Assembly (NCBI GenBank): GCA_016208165.1
Contig: JACQYL010000137.1
Span: 1 to 49,479, forward strand
Source: Deltaproteobacteria bacterium
GTDB lineage: Bacteria > Desulfobacterota > Desulfarculia > JACQYL01
Direction: 5' to 3'
Length of the DNA stretch: 49,479 nt
Shown here: in pieces, positions 41,984 through 49,479 of the stretch
Position numbering within the stretch: position 1 is the first letter of the stretch
Layout of the letters: every line of letters starts with the position of its first letter
Program-made: the position numbers and the translations under genes
Notes under the pieces: generated by a model
Database searches by the model: none
What the model saw: the letters and a program-made list of their open reading frames with translations, nothing else
Told to the model about the DNA's origin: nothing

Positions 41984-43732
41984 CTATCCGAAAAGACCCG
42001 AGTTAAACAGATACGCGACTATGCCCGCCAATACGAAGTTGCTCTCTACCGTCAGTTCAAAGGCGGGACCGGGGGTGAACTTGCGTTTGCCGAAAAGCCA
42101 GAGGTAAGTCAGGGTGTACGGGCAACAAAACCCGAAGATCACCGGCAATCCCCTTCCCCAGCCCAGAAGTGCGAATCCGATCAGCAGGGCCGCCAGCAGC
42201 ACCAGAATCATGTTGAGGATGTGCAGGGTCTTCTGTTCACCCAGAAGCACCGGCAATGTCTCCTTGCCGACGATCATATCCCCCTGGACATCGAGCAACT
42301 CGAAAAAGGCCGATCTCACCAGAACCAGCCCGACCACCACTGTAAACGCCGACACGAAAGCCGCCGGGTCGGGGAATCCCGTTGTCAGGGCCGGAAGAAA
42401 CGTAGTGACCACACCCCAACCCAGAGCGATGGAAACACTCTTACTACCGGGTATGTCCTTGAATCTCCGGTACGGAATGCTTCGTCGAAGCGCTCTCGGA
42501 ACCGGCAGAACGCTATACAGCAGACCCCCTATCATCACCAGCAGCGCGGCGGCCAGCACCGCCATGCCCAGCCGGTATGCCATCCATACGACCGCCAGTT
42601 GAGCGACGCCTCCACTGATAACGAACCAGAATTTATATCGATTGAAAAAGCGGATGCGTTCCGGATCGTTGAACTGGCCCGCGTCCCGATCCAGAAGGTG
42701 GTTGATGATATGAAGGCTGTAGAGGAAAAGAAACGAAATGAGCATCAGTCGGAGTTTGGCGGGGGAACTCGTCAGCCCCTGCGCGGTCATACTCGCGTAC
42801 GTCAATCCGGCGCCGCAGAGGGCCACATAAAGATTGCTCTGCAGCACAAACTTCAGGAAGCGAAATCCCTGCGAGCGCCAGGCGGACTCCGTACTCCCCC
42901 GCATATTCTGCAGCTTCTGAATGACTTTCTTGATCATCCAGTTGGGCGTGGAGGCCCCGGCCGTCACGCCTACCACGTTGAGATGGGAAAGTTTCTCCGG
43001 TTCAAGTTCTTCATCCGTCTCCACGTGGAAGGTTTCCACTCCGGACTCGCGGGCGATTCGAGCCAGGCGTCGCGTGTTTCCACTATTATAGCCCCCTACC
43101 ACTACCATTCCGTCCACATGAGGGGCCATCGAGCTGACTTCGGCCTGGCGCTCACGGGTAGCCCCGCAAATAGTGCGTTCCACCTTGACCTCATGAAAAT
43201 AGGATTCGGCGAACTGAACCAGATCGTCAAACTGTTCGTGATGCTGGGTGGTCTGGGCCACGATAACGACTTTTTCAGTAGGAGCAAGAGATCTTAGTTC
43301 CTCTTTTGATTGCACCACCAGACCCTTGGCGTGAGTGAATCCGAGCAATCCGACTACCTCGGGGTGATTTGGGTCTCCGGAAATGACGCCCTTGTAACCC
43401 CGTTTGGCGTATTTATCCAGAATCATCTGGGCTCGGAGCACGTGCGGGCACGTGGCGTCAATAACCCGAGCTCCCCGTTCCTCGATACCCTTCTTGATTT
43501 CAGGGGGAACGCCATGGGCTCGGATAAACACCGTTCCTCCTTTAATCTCATCCAATGTCTCGACCGGTTCAACGCCTCTGTTCTTGAGCAGCTCCAGCAC
43601 CTGGGGATTGTGAATGAGCGGGCCGAAGGTGTACAAGGGCTTTTCCGTGTGACCGGCCTCCTTGAGCACGAGGTCGAGCGCTCTTCGGACTCCCATGCAG
43701 AAACCGGCGGTCTTGGCGAGTTTAACCTTCAT
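41984..43732 (-). CDS. ispH: IspH-UbiA fusion: HMBPP reductase joined to a prenyltransferase
   Basis: A 582-residue two-domain protein. Residues 1-about 275 are a complete IspH, the iron-sulphur enzyme giving IPP and DMAPP from HMBPP. Cys12, Cys95 and Cys189 are the cluster ligands, His41, His73 and His123-P-Glu125 line the site, and SGNT (217-220) and GASTP (259-263) are present. Residues about 295-582 are a UbiA-type membrane prenyltransferase with about eight hydrophobic segments. Its first Asp motif is NHLLDRDAGQFND (344-356) and the second DVQGD (481-485) followed by GKETLP. Both halves keep their catalytic residues. ATG 43732 has GAGGGAG 6 bases upstream; the frame's longer upstream part lies inside the previous gene. 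The aromatic or lipid acceptor of the UbiA half is unknown. Confidence 0.92.
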   Translation of the reverse strand: MKVKLAKTAGFCMGVRRALDLVLKEAGHTEKPLYTFGPLIHNPQVLELLKNRGVEPVETLDEIKGGTVFIRAHGVPPEIKKGIEERGARVIDATCPHVLRAQMILDKYAKRGYKGVISGDPNHPEVVGLLGFTHAKGLVVQSKEELRSLAPTEKVVIVAQTTQHHEQFDDLVQFAESYFHEVKVERTICGATRERQAEVSSMAPHVDGMVVVGGYNSGNTRRLARIARESGVETFHVETDEELEPEKLSHLNVVGVTAGASTPNWMIKKVIQKLQNMRGSTESAWRSQGFRFLKFVLQSNLYVALCGAGLTYASMTAQGLTSSPAKLRLMLISFLFLYSLHIINHLLDRDAGQFNDPERIRFFNRYKFWFVISGGVAQLAVVWMAYRLGMAVLAAALLVMIGGLLYSVLPVPRALRRSIPYRRFKDIPGSKSVSIALGWGVVTTFLPALTTGFPDPAAFVSAFTVVVGLVLVRSAFFELLDVQGDMIVGKETLPVLLGEQKTLHILNMILVLLAALLIGFALLGWGRGLPVIFGFCCPYTLTYLWLFGKRKFTPGPAFELTVESNFVLAGIVAYLFNSGLFG

Positions 43733-44705
43733 GAGCGGCTCCCTCTGCAACGCGTCCAAAGTATCCCGCCAGGGCGGCGAAGAGGGGTTCTTCATCCGTG
43801 ACTCGGCCGATGCTTCCGCGAAAATCCGAACTGCTGGGCAGGCCCCTGGTATAATACATGATATGCCCTCGTAACTTTCGTGCGGCTCTTTTTGCGCCGA
43901 ACACATCCTTCAACAACTCATAATGAAACCGGATGGTTTCCTCACGCTCGTCCAAAGAAACGGGTGCGGGAATCCGCCCCTCCATCAGAGCCCGGGCCTC
44001 CCGAAAAAACCAGGGGTTGCCCACGGCGGATCGTCCGATCATAACGGCGTCGCATCCGGTTTCATGCATCATCTCCAGGGCCTGATGCGGCGTCTGAATG
44101 TCTCCATTGCCGATAACCGGTATCCCGATTTCCCGCTTGAGGCGTTCGATCATGGACCAATCCGCGGCGCCCGAAAAAAACTGGCCGGCGGTTCGAGGAT
44201 GCAGAGTGACGGCGTCCACTCCTTCTTGATCAGCCATGCGACCCACTTCCAGATACGTCAGATGATCCGGATCCCACCCGGCGCGGGTCTTGACGGTGAA
44301 AGGACAGTCGACCTCCCGGCGGACTCGTCGGAGGATGCGCCCGAGCAGATTCAAATCTTTCAGCAAAGCCGCACCGGATCCGCCTTTCGTGACCTTCCGA
44401 ACGGGGCAACCCACGTTCAGGTCTATGATGTCGGCCCCCAGCTTCTGCGCAATGGATGCGGCTCCGGCCAGGATCTCCGGATTGGATCCGAACAACTGGA
44501 CCGCAAGCGGGCGTTCTTCCGAATTCGAGTGAAGGTATCTGAGTGTCCGGCCGTGACCTTGAACCACTCCGTTGGAGCTGACCATTTCGGTAAACGCCAA
44601 CCCGCAACCGAACTTCCGGGTCAGCAGGCGAAAGGCCGAATCCGTAAAACCGGCCATGGGCGCCAATAGGAAGGGAACTTCGAGTTGGATACCGCCTATA
44701 CGCAT
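43722..44705 (-). CDS. dusB: tRNA-dihydrouridine synthase (DusB-type)
   Basis: A 327-residue FMN enzyme that reduces uridines in the D loop of tRNA. APMAGFTDSAFR near 14-25, FTEMVSSNGV, LNVGCPVRKV (catalytic Cys) near 97-106, VKTRAGWD and IGRSAVGNPW are family marks. ATG 44705 is chosen as it begins just before the conserved barrel; a TTG at 44750 in the same frame adds 15 residues without a ribosome site. The gene end overlaps the ispH-ubiA start by 11 bases, so the two are one operon. Confidence 0.95.
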   Translation of the reverse strand: MRIGGIQLEVPFLLAPMAGFTDSAFRLLTRKFGCGLAFTEMVSSNGVVQGHGRTLRYLHSNSEERPLAVQLFGSNPEILAGAASIAQKLGADIIDLNVGCPVRKVTKGGSGAALLKDLNLLGRILRRVRREVDCPFTVKTRAGWDPDHLTYLEVGRMADQEGVDAVTLHPRTAGQFFSGAADWSMIERLKREIGIPVIGNGDIQTPHQALEMMHETGCDAVMIGRSAVGNPWFFREARALMEGRIPAPVSLDEREETIRFHYELLKDVFGAKRAARKLRGHIMYYTRGLPSSSDFRGSIGRVTDEEPLFAALAGYFGRVAEGAAHEG

Positions 44706-44897
44706 GACGCCACTGTATGCTCGTTGCCCCCCGGATGCAAGTCGAACCAAGCATAAGTTTTTAATCTGAAATTACCTTGACAGACCTCGACAGCGATGTC
44801 TAGATGGCGGCAAATTTGGAGGTCTCAGGATGACCTATCCTACCGGGATGTTTCCCTCAGACCCTCGAAACGCCCCACGCTTCTCGGAGTTGCTGAC

Positions 44898-46415
44898 TTG
44901 ATCTGCCTGACCTTAACCGAAAAGACCACCCGGGACGCCGTCCGGATCATGGAAGAGCTGCTGCCGGAAGTCGACCTTGTCGAGGTACGGGCGGATCTGC
45001 TTCAGGATTTGGATATGGAAGCCCTGCTCCATGCCGGAACGAAGCCCGTCATATTTACCGTCAGACGGCCCGAGGAAGGCGGCGCCTTCACCGGTAGCGA
45101 AGAAGAGCGCATCGAACTGCTGGTTCGCGCCAAACGTTCCGGTGCAGCGTACGTTGACGTGGAATGGCTTACGCCCCAGGAGCAGCGCTCCCGCGTACTG
45201 TCAAGCCCGGGCGACGCCAAAGTAATTCTCTCGTTCCACGATTTTGATGCAACGCCCGTGGATCTGTTCGCTCTTTTTCGGGACATGGCGTCCCAGCGTG
45301 CGGATGTGATCAAAATCGCCACTTTTGCACGCAATCTCGAAGATAATTTCCGGATTTTCCGCCTGCTCCAGCATATGAAGCATAACGTTGTGGCCCACGT
45401 CATGGGCGATCTGGGCTACATCAGCCGGATCCTGGCCCCCAAATTCGGATCGCTCTGGACCTACTGCTTCAAAGACGGCCGCTCAAAAGCCGCTCCCGGT
45501 CAGATCAGTCTGGATACCTTGCTGGATGTGTATCACGTTCATCGGATCAAACCGGACACCAAGGTCTACGCTTTACTCGGAAATCCGGTGGCGCATTCGT
45601 TTTCACCTCACATGCAAAACGCCGCATTCCGTCACGCGAACATCAACGCGGTGTACGTTCCCATGCAGGTCACGGATCTGACCTCCATCCTCGCCTTTTT
45701 CAAGGAAATCGACATGCAGGGTTGCAGCGTCACCATTCCTTTCAAGGTCCGCATATTGGACGTTCTGGACGAGGTCGACGACCTGGCCAGGCGCATGGGC
45801 GCGGTGAACACCGTGTATGTGCGTAACGGCAAACTGATGGGGACCAATACGGACGGCATTGGAGCATTGCGTACCATCCAGGCTGCCGGCATTCAACTGA
45901 CGGGTTCCAAAGTGCTGGTCCTCGGCGCCGGCGGGTCCGCCCGCGCCGTGGGATTTACTTTGGCCGCGGCGCGTCGTCTGAACGCCTTGACCTTTGTATC
46001 GCGTCGTTCGGATCAGGCCCAGATCCTTGTTAGAGAGCTTTCTCCGTACACCGCGACCCCGCTGTTCGCGAGCAGTTTTCAGCTATCGGATCTCGAGCGG
46101 GCGTTCGAGGACGCCGACCTGGTGGTCAACTGCACGCCCGTGGGAATGTTTCCCAACGAAGACGAAACTCCCGTACCGATCCATCTCCTCAGGGAACAAC
46201 CCATCGTTTTCGATATCGTGTACAACCCGCTGATCACCCGATTCCTCAAAGAAGCCGCTGAATGCGGCTGCACCACTCTCACCGGCATAGACATGCTCGT
46301 TCATCAGGGTGCGGCTCAATTCGAGGCCTGGACGGGCCTGCGCGCTCCGTTTACCGTCATGCGGCATGCCGCCCTGAAGGCCCTTCAGGCGTCCGACCCG
46401 TCTTCGTCCAAATAA
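44898..46415 (+). CDS. aroDE: Bifunctional 3-dehydroquinate dehydratase / shikimate dehydrogenase
   Basis: A 505-residue fusion for steps three and four of the shikimate pathway. Residues 1-about 215 are a type I dehydroquinase with ICLTLTEKT at the start, the catalytic His114 in FHDFD and the Schiff-base Lys139 in VIKIAT. Residues about 220-505 are shikimate dehydrogenase: LLGNPVAHSFSPHMQN, Lys283 in IPFKVRILD, NTDGIGA with Asp319, the NADP loop VLGAGGSARA, and VNCTPVGM. The TTG at 44898 is chosen: GGAG is 8 bases upstream and the protein then starts at the conserved ICLTL. An ATG at 44796 in the same frame would add 34 unlikely residues. The same fusion order is known from plants and some bacteria. 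Confidence 0.93.
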   Translation: MICLTLTEKTTRDAVRIMEELLPEVDLVEVRADLLQDLDMEALLHAGTKPVIFTVRRPEEGGAFTGSEEERIELLVRAKRSGAAYVDVEWLTPQEQRSRVLSSPGDAKVILSFHDFDATPVDLFALFRDMASQRADVIKIATFARNLEDNFRIFRLLQHMKHNVVAHVMGDLGYISRILAPKFGSLWTYCFKDGRSKAAPGQISLDTLLDVYHVHRIKPDTKVYALLGNPVAHSFSPHMQNAAFRHANINAVYVPMQVTDLTSILAFFKEIDMQGCSVTIPFKVRILDVLDEVDDLARRMGAVNTVYVRNGKLMGTNTDGIGALRTIQAAGIQLTGSKVLVLGAGGSARAVGFTLAAARRLNALTFVSRRSDQAQILVRELSPYTATPLFASSFQLSDLERAFEDADLVVNCTPVGMFPNEDETPVPIHLLREQPIVFDIVYNPLITRFLKEAAECGCTTLTGIDMLVHQGAAQFEAWTGLRAPFTVMRHAALKALQASDPSSSK

Positions 46416-46443
46416 CCTCCTCCTCTCCCCCGCCATACGCTTT

Positions 46444-47733
46444 TCAAGGCGAATACAGACCGAACCAGACGGCCGGCGCAATGCTCAACCGTGGCCAGAG
46501 AATCACGAGGATCAGCCCTGCGAGCATGGAGAGGAAGAAGGGTATGATGGCTACGGACACTTTTTCCAGTGTGGTATCCGCGAGAAAGGTCGTTATATAC
46601 AGGTTCACCGCCACCGGCGGCGTGAACTGTCCCATGGCCAGATTGAAACACATGACCACGCCGAACCAGAGTGGATCCCAATTGAAATGGGCCATGAGCG
46701 GCATGAGGATCGGTAAAAACACATAGAAGATCGATATGGCGTCCAACAACATGCCGGCCACGAGCAAGAGGACGTTCACCAGCAGGATCATCAAAAGGGA
46801 GTTGTTTGTAATGGTGAGCAATGCCGAAGCCAATCGGTCGATGGAACCCACGGCGTCCGCCGTCCAGGCGAACAGGCCGGCAAAGGCCACGATGAGCATA
46901 ACTACGGCGGAAGATACCGCTGAATCGAGCATGAGTTGGTAAAGGTCTCTCCATGCGATGGTCCGATACACCAGCACACCCACGAAAAGTCCATAAAAAA
47001 CGGCCACCAGGGCGGCTTCCGTGGGTGTAAACAACCCTCCGTAAAGTCCGCCGAGGATGACCCCGGGGGCCAACAAACCCCAAAAGGCGTCCTTGAACGC
47101 CGCTCCGATCTCCCGCAGGTTTCCCCAACGCTCGCCGCCGTACCCTCTGCGTGCTGAGACCAGGAATGCGGGCACGATCAGACAAAGTCCCGCGATCAGT
47201 CCGGGAAAGATTCCTCCGGCAAAAAGTGCGGGCACGGAGGTTTCCGTAATCACGCCATAAACGATTAAGGCAATGGAAGGCGGGATGATAATCGCCGTCG
47301 AACCGGCGGCGGCGATCAGCCCGGCCGTGAACGCCCGGTCATATCCGAGGGCCGTCATCGCCGGAATCAGAACGGCTCCCATGGCCGCCGCGTCCGCCGG
47401 CCCCGAACCGGACACACCGCCGAAAAACACGCATACCAGCACCGCAACGATGGCCAATCCCCCGGGAATGGGTCCGACCAGAAGGCCGGCGAGATGCACC
47501 AGACGTCTGGAAATTCCGCACCGTTCCAGAATGAGTCCGGCCAAAATGAAAAAAGGGATGGCCAGAAGTGGAAAACGGGCGATGTTGGCATAGAAGGTAG
47601 GGGATATGCCGAGTATGCCCTGATCGAAGGCCCATATGACGAGGCAGGCCGTCGAACCCAAAGCGATGGCTATGGGAACGCCCAGGAAGAGCAGAACGAT
47701 AAACCCGCCGAACAGAATCAGGCCGGGATCCAT
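46444..47733 (-). CDS. dctM: TRAP transporter large permease (DctM), second system
   Basis: A 429-residue inner-membrane transporter subunit with about 12 hydrophobic segments. It starts LILFGGFIVLLFLGVPIAIALG. IIPPSIALIVYGVI near 147-160 and PTEAALVAVFYGLFVG near 235-250 are family marks. ATG 47733 follows the dctQ stop by 2 bases; the frame is open further upstream but that part lies within dctQ in another frame. Sequence differs clearly from the first DctM at 21789-23087, so this is a separate system, not a recent duplication. Confidence 0.94.
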   Translation of the reverse strand: MDPGLILFGGFIVLLFLGVPIAIALGSTACLVIWAFDQGILGISPTFYANIARFPLLAIPFFILAGLILERCGISRRLVHLAGLLVGPIPGGLAIVAVLVCVFFGGVSGSGPADAAAMGAVLIPAMTALGYDRAFTAGLIAAAGSTAIIIPPSIALIVYGVITETSVPALFAGGIFPGLIAGLCLIVPAFLVSARRGYGGERWGNLREIGAAFKDAFWGLLAPGVILGGLYGGLFTPTEAALVAVFYGLFVGVLVYRTIAWRDLYQLMLDSAVSSAVVMLIVAFAGLFAWTADAVGSIDRLASALLTITNNSLLMILLVNVLLLVAGMLLDAISIFYVFLPILMPLMAHFNWDPLWFGVVMCFNLAMGQFTPPVAVNLYITTFLADTTLEKVSVAIIPFFLSMLAGLILVILWPRLSIAPAVWFGLYSP

Positions 47734-47735
47734 GG

Positions 47736-48218
47736 TTAATCCCTGGACAACTGGGGCCAGTTTCGGATCGAGGCCTGAACAGCCCGAACGATGACGGAAA
47801 TCCCTCCGATCGGGATGGCGAGAGTGTAGTAGAACTGGGGAATGTCCAACGCCTGGGAACGGGTGTCCATGGCGATTTCGTCGGTGATTTGGTACAGCGT
47901 ACACAAAACGATCACCGCACCCATGGTCCCAACAGTCAGAGCGAGGGACAGGACGGCGAGCGCTTTCCGAGTCGCCTCCGGGGCCCGTTCACGAAGCAGG
48001 GACAGTCCCAGATGGGCATTCCGTTTGAAGCCCACCGCCGCCCCCATAAGTGTAATCCAAACCATCATCGAGAGCAGCAGTTCTTCCGTGTACGCCAGAG
48101 AATAGCCCAGATAGCGGGTGACCACGTTGGCGAATCCCAGGAGCGCCATTCCGCTCATCAGCAATACACAGACCCATTCCTCGAGGTTGGCCAACATCCA
48201 TCGGCAGCGGGATCGCAT
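47736..48218 (-). CDS. dctQ: TRAP transporter small permease (DctQ), second system
   Basis: A 160-residue membrane protein with four hydrophobic segments. VVTRYLGYSLAYTEELLLSMMVWITLMGAAVG carries the DctQ-typical R-Y and W-x-x-x-x-G-A features, and FKRNAHLGLSLL follows. ATG 48218 has AAGGGA about 6 bases upstream; a GTG one codon earlier is the alternative. It pairs with the DctM that starts 2 bases after it. Confidence 0.9.
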   Translation of the reverse strand: MRSRCRWMLANLEEWVCVLLMSGMALLGFANVVTRYLGYSLAYTEELLLSMMVWITLMGAAVGFKRNAHLGLSLLRERAPEATRKALAVLSLALTVGTMGAVIVLCTLYQITDEIAMDTRSQALDIPQFYYTLAIPIGGISVIVRAVQASIRNWPQLSRD

Positions 48219-48221
48219 CAC

Positions 48222-48402
48222 CGTCCCTTTCTGAAGGCCTGAAAACCCGAAACAAGAACCCTGTTCAAATAGGACATTCCCTCGCCCCGGCCCTCCCCAG
48301 GGGGTGAATAATGATTCGCCCTACGAACGCGTGTCCGCCAATATTCCGAGCCCACCACGCGATCCCTGGGCAACCCGGATGAACCGGGAAGCCGGCAACG
48401 AC
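48222..48402. other. Gap between dctP and dctQ of the second TRAP system
   Basis: 181 bases without a gene. It contains a C-rich/G-rich word pair (CCCTCGCCCCGGCCCTCCCC at about 48281-48300) of the kind seen in dispersed palindromic repeats. No terminator with a T-run was found, so the three TRAP genes may still be one transcript. Confidence 0.4.
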
Positions 48403-49422
48403 CTACCGATTGGCTTCCACCGTTTCGACGGCTTTCTTTACAAGCTCTTCCCCGATTCTCGGCGTCCAGTCGTCCCACACCGGTTTCACTACGGCTTTAA
48501 ATGCAGATAGATGCTCCGCTGTCGGCTCGACCACCTTCATCCCGTTTTCCTCGAGCAGTTTCAAGGCCGACAGGTCGCCGGTGAGCCCCTTCCGAGCCTC
48601 CTCCACTTCCCAGGCGCACGCGTTCAGCGCCGCCGTTTTCAGGATTTCCCGATCTTCGGCCGAAAATCCTTCCCACACCTGCTTGTTGACGCCCAGGATC
48701 AACGGATCGATCGTGTAATGCCAGAGCGTGATGTAGGCATGATATTGCCAAATCTTATACGGAACGATCACCACGTTGACGGGATTTTCCTGTCCGTCCA
48801 CCGTGCCCTGCTGAAAAGCCGTCTGCGCGTCTCCCCAGTTCATTAGAACCGGGTTCGCGCCCATTGCTCTGAACGTATCCTTAAAGATGGGTGAACCCAC
48901 GGCCCGAATTTTCAGTCCGTGCAGATCTTCAGGCTTCACGATGGGTCGAACCCGGTTGGTGATTTCACGAAATCCGTTTTCACCCCAGCCCAGACAGACG
49001 ACTCCGGCTCGTTCGATCTCGGCGAAAAGGGCTTTCCCGACTTCTCCTTCCTTAACCGCATCCACTGATTTGTAGTTGGGAAAAAGGAACGGCAGCGAAA
49101 ACAGGTTCAATTCTTTCATCTGGGGCGACCAGTTGATGGTCGATCCAACGGCAAAATCCGCAACCCCCTGCCGGAGCAGCATGAATTCGTTGGTCTGTAT
49201 GCCGGCGAACAGCTTTCCGGCAAAGTAACATTTGATGTTGATTCTCCCCTGGGTAGCCGCTTTCACCTCGTCGGCGAACTTCTGTCCCAACTCTCCCCAA
49301 GGCGAACCGGGGCCCACTACGATAGAAAGTTTGTACTCGGGCTTGTAGTCGCCGGCAGTCGCCGGAGCAACCAACACCAACATCAACACCACGGCCAAAA
49401 CGGACCCTGCATGTGTTTTCAT
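48403..49422 (-). CDS. dctP: TRAP transporter substrate-binding protein (DctP), second system
   Basis: A 339-residue periplasmic receptor. Signal peptide MKTHAGSVLAVVLMLVLVAP with cleavage near ATA-GDY. The mature part has GSPWGELGQKFADEVKAATQGRINIKCYF, then GLKIRAVGSPIFKDTFRAMGANPVLMNWGDAQTAFQQGTVDGQENP. The Arg of KIRAV is the expected carboxylate-binding residue. ATG 49422 is chosen since GGAGTAGGGG lies 3-12 bases upstream. The frame is open to near the window edge, but the signal peptide fixes the start. Ligand unknown. Confidence 0.94.
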   Translation of the reverse strand: MKTHAGSVLAVVLMLVLVAPATAGDYKPEYKLSIVVGPGSPWGELGQKFADEVKAATQGRINIKCYFAGKLFAGIQTNEFMLLRQGVADFAVGSTINWSPQMKELNLFSLPFLFPNYKSVDAVKEGEVGKALFAEIERAGVVCLGWGENGFREITNRVRPIVKPEDLHGLKIRAVGSPIFKDTFRAMGANPVLMNWGDAQTAFQQGTVDGQENPVNVVIVPYKIWQYHAYITLWHYTIDPLILGVNKQVWEGFSAEDREILKTAALNACAWEVEEARKGLTGDLSALKLLEENGMKVVEPTAEHLSAFKAVVKPVWDDWTPRIGEELVKKAVETVEANR

Positions 49423-49479
49423 GACCCCTACTCCATCTTTGGTATCCGTCAAAATGGTTATCCGCGAACACCGCAAGGA

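Noticed and set aside
42221-43297. Plus-strand open frame of 358 codons
   Set aside because: Exact antisense of the IspH-UbiA gene; composition is that of a shadow frame (many His, Arg, Gln) and no motif is visible.
1-49479. CRISPR array or cas genes
   Set aside because: No regularly spaced direct repeats of 25-40 bases and no Cas-like proteins were seen on either strand.

Overview
The window looks like chromosome of an anaerobic member of the Desulfobacterota (Deltaproteobacteria). This is inferred from the gene order rplU-rpmA-obg-proB-proA-nadD-rsfS, two tripartite TRAP carboxylate transporters, a corrinoid-methyltransferase-type UroD homologue, an IspH-UbiA fusion, a MutL with the endonuclease motif of MutH-less bacteria, and a PII-like protein attached to a heavy-metal RND pump. 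Host genes are GC-rich (high fifties by eye). One 3-kb insert is clearly AT-rich. No rRNA, intact tRNA or CRISPR array was seen.

Layout. 0.5-6 kb: scattered genes for acyl-CoA/redox chemistry (SDR dehydrogenase, hotdog thioesterase, metallo-beta-lactamase-fold hydrolase), then a ParB-like/coiled-coil protein convergent with a DUF2889 protein. 6-8.7 kb: an aminopeptidase N. 8.9-15.9 kb, minus strand: a housekeeping operon (L21, L27, Obg GTPase, proline synthesis kinase and reductase, NadD, RsfS, M48-TPR protease) from one clear promoter. 16-18.7 kb: gltX and amrB.

18,726-21,726: a complete mobile element of 3,001 bp. It has 15-bp perfect terminal inverted repeats, a 12-bp target duplication, a multiply broken IS1-type transposase, a degenerate tRNA-Val-like sequence, and a four-gene overlapping operon: HigB/RelE-like toxin, XRE antitoxin and two unknown proteins. 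This is the best candidate here for an undescribed system.

21.8-26 kb, minus strand: UroD-like enzyme followed by TRAP genes dctP-dctQ-dctM. 26.4-33.8 kb, plus strand: a promoter-led heavy-metal efflux operon (small Cys protein, TolC-type outer-membrane factor, His-rich membrane-fusion protein, RND pump, PII-like protein, and probably a His-tailed lipoprotein). 33.8-41 kb, plus strand: a hairpin-type repeat, then rplM-rpsI with terminator, argC, truA, a nucleotidyltransferase, and mutL-miaA. 41-44.7 kb, minus strand: a glycosyltransferase, the IspH-UbiA fusion and a tRNA-dihydrouridine synthase. 44.9-46.4 kb: fused dehydroquinase/shikimate dehydrogenase. 46.4-49.4 kb: a second TRAP system.

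All calls come from reading sequence and remembered family motifs. No database search was run.
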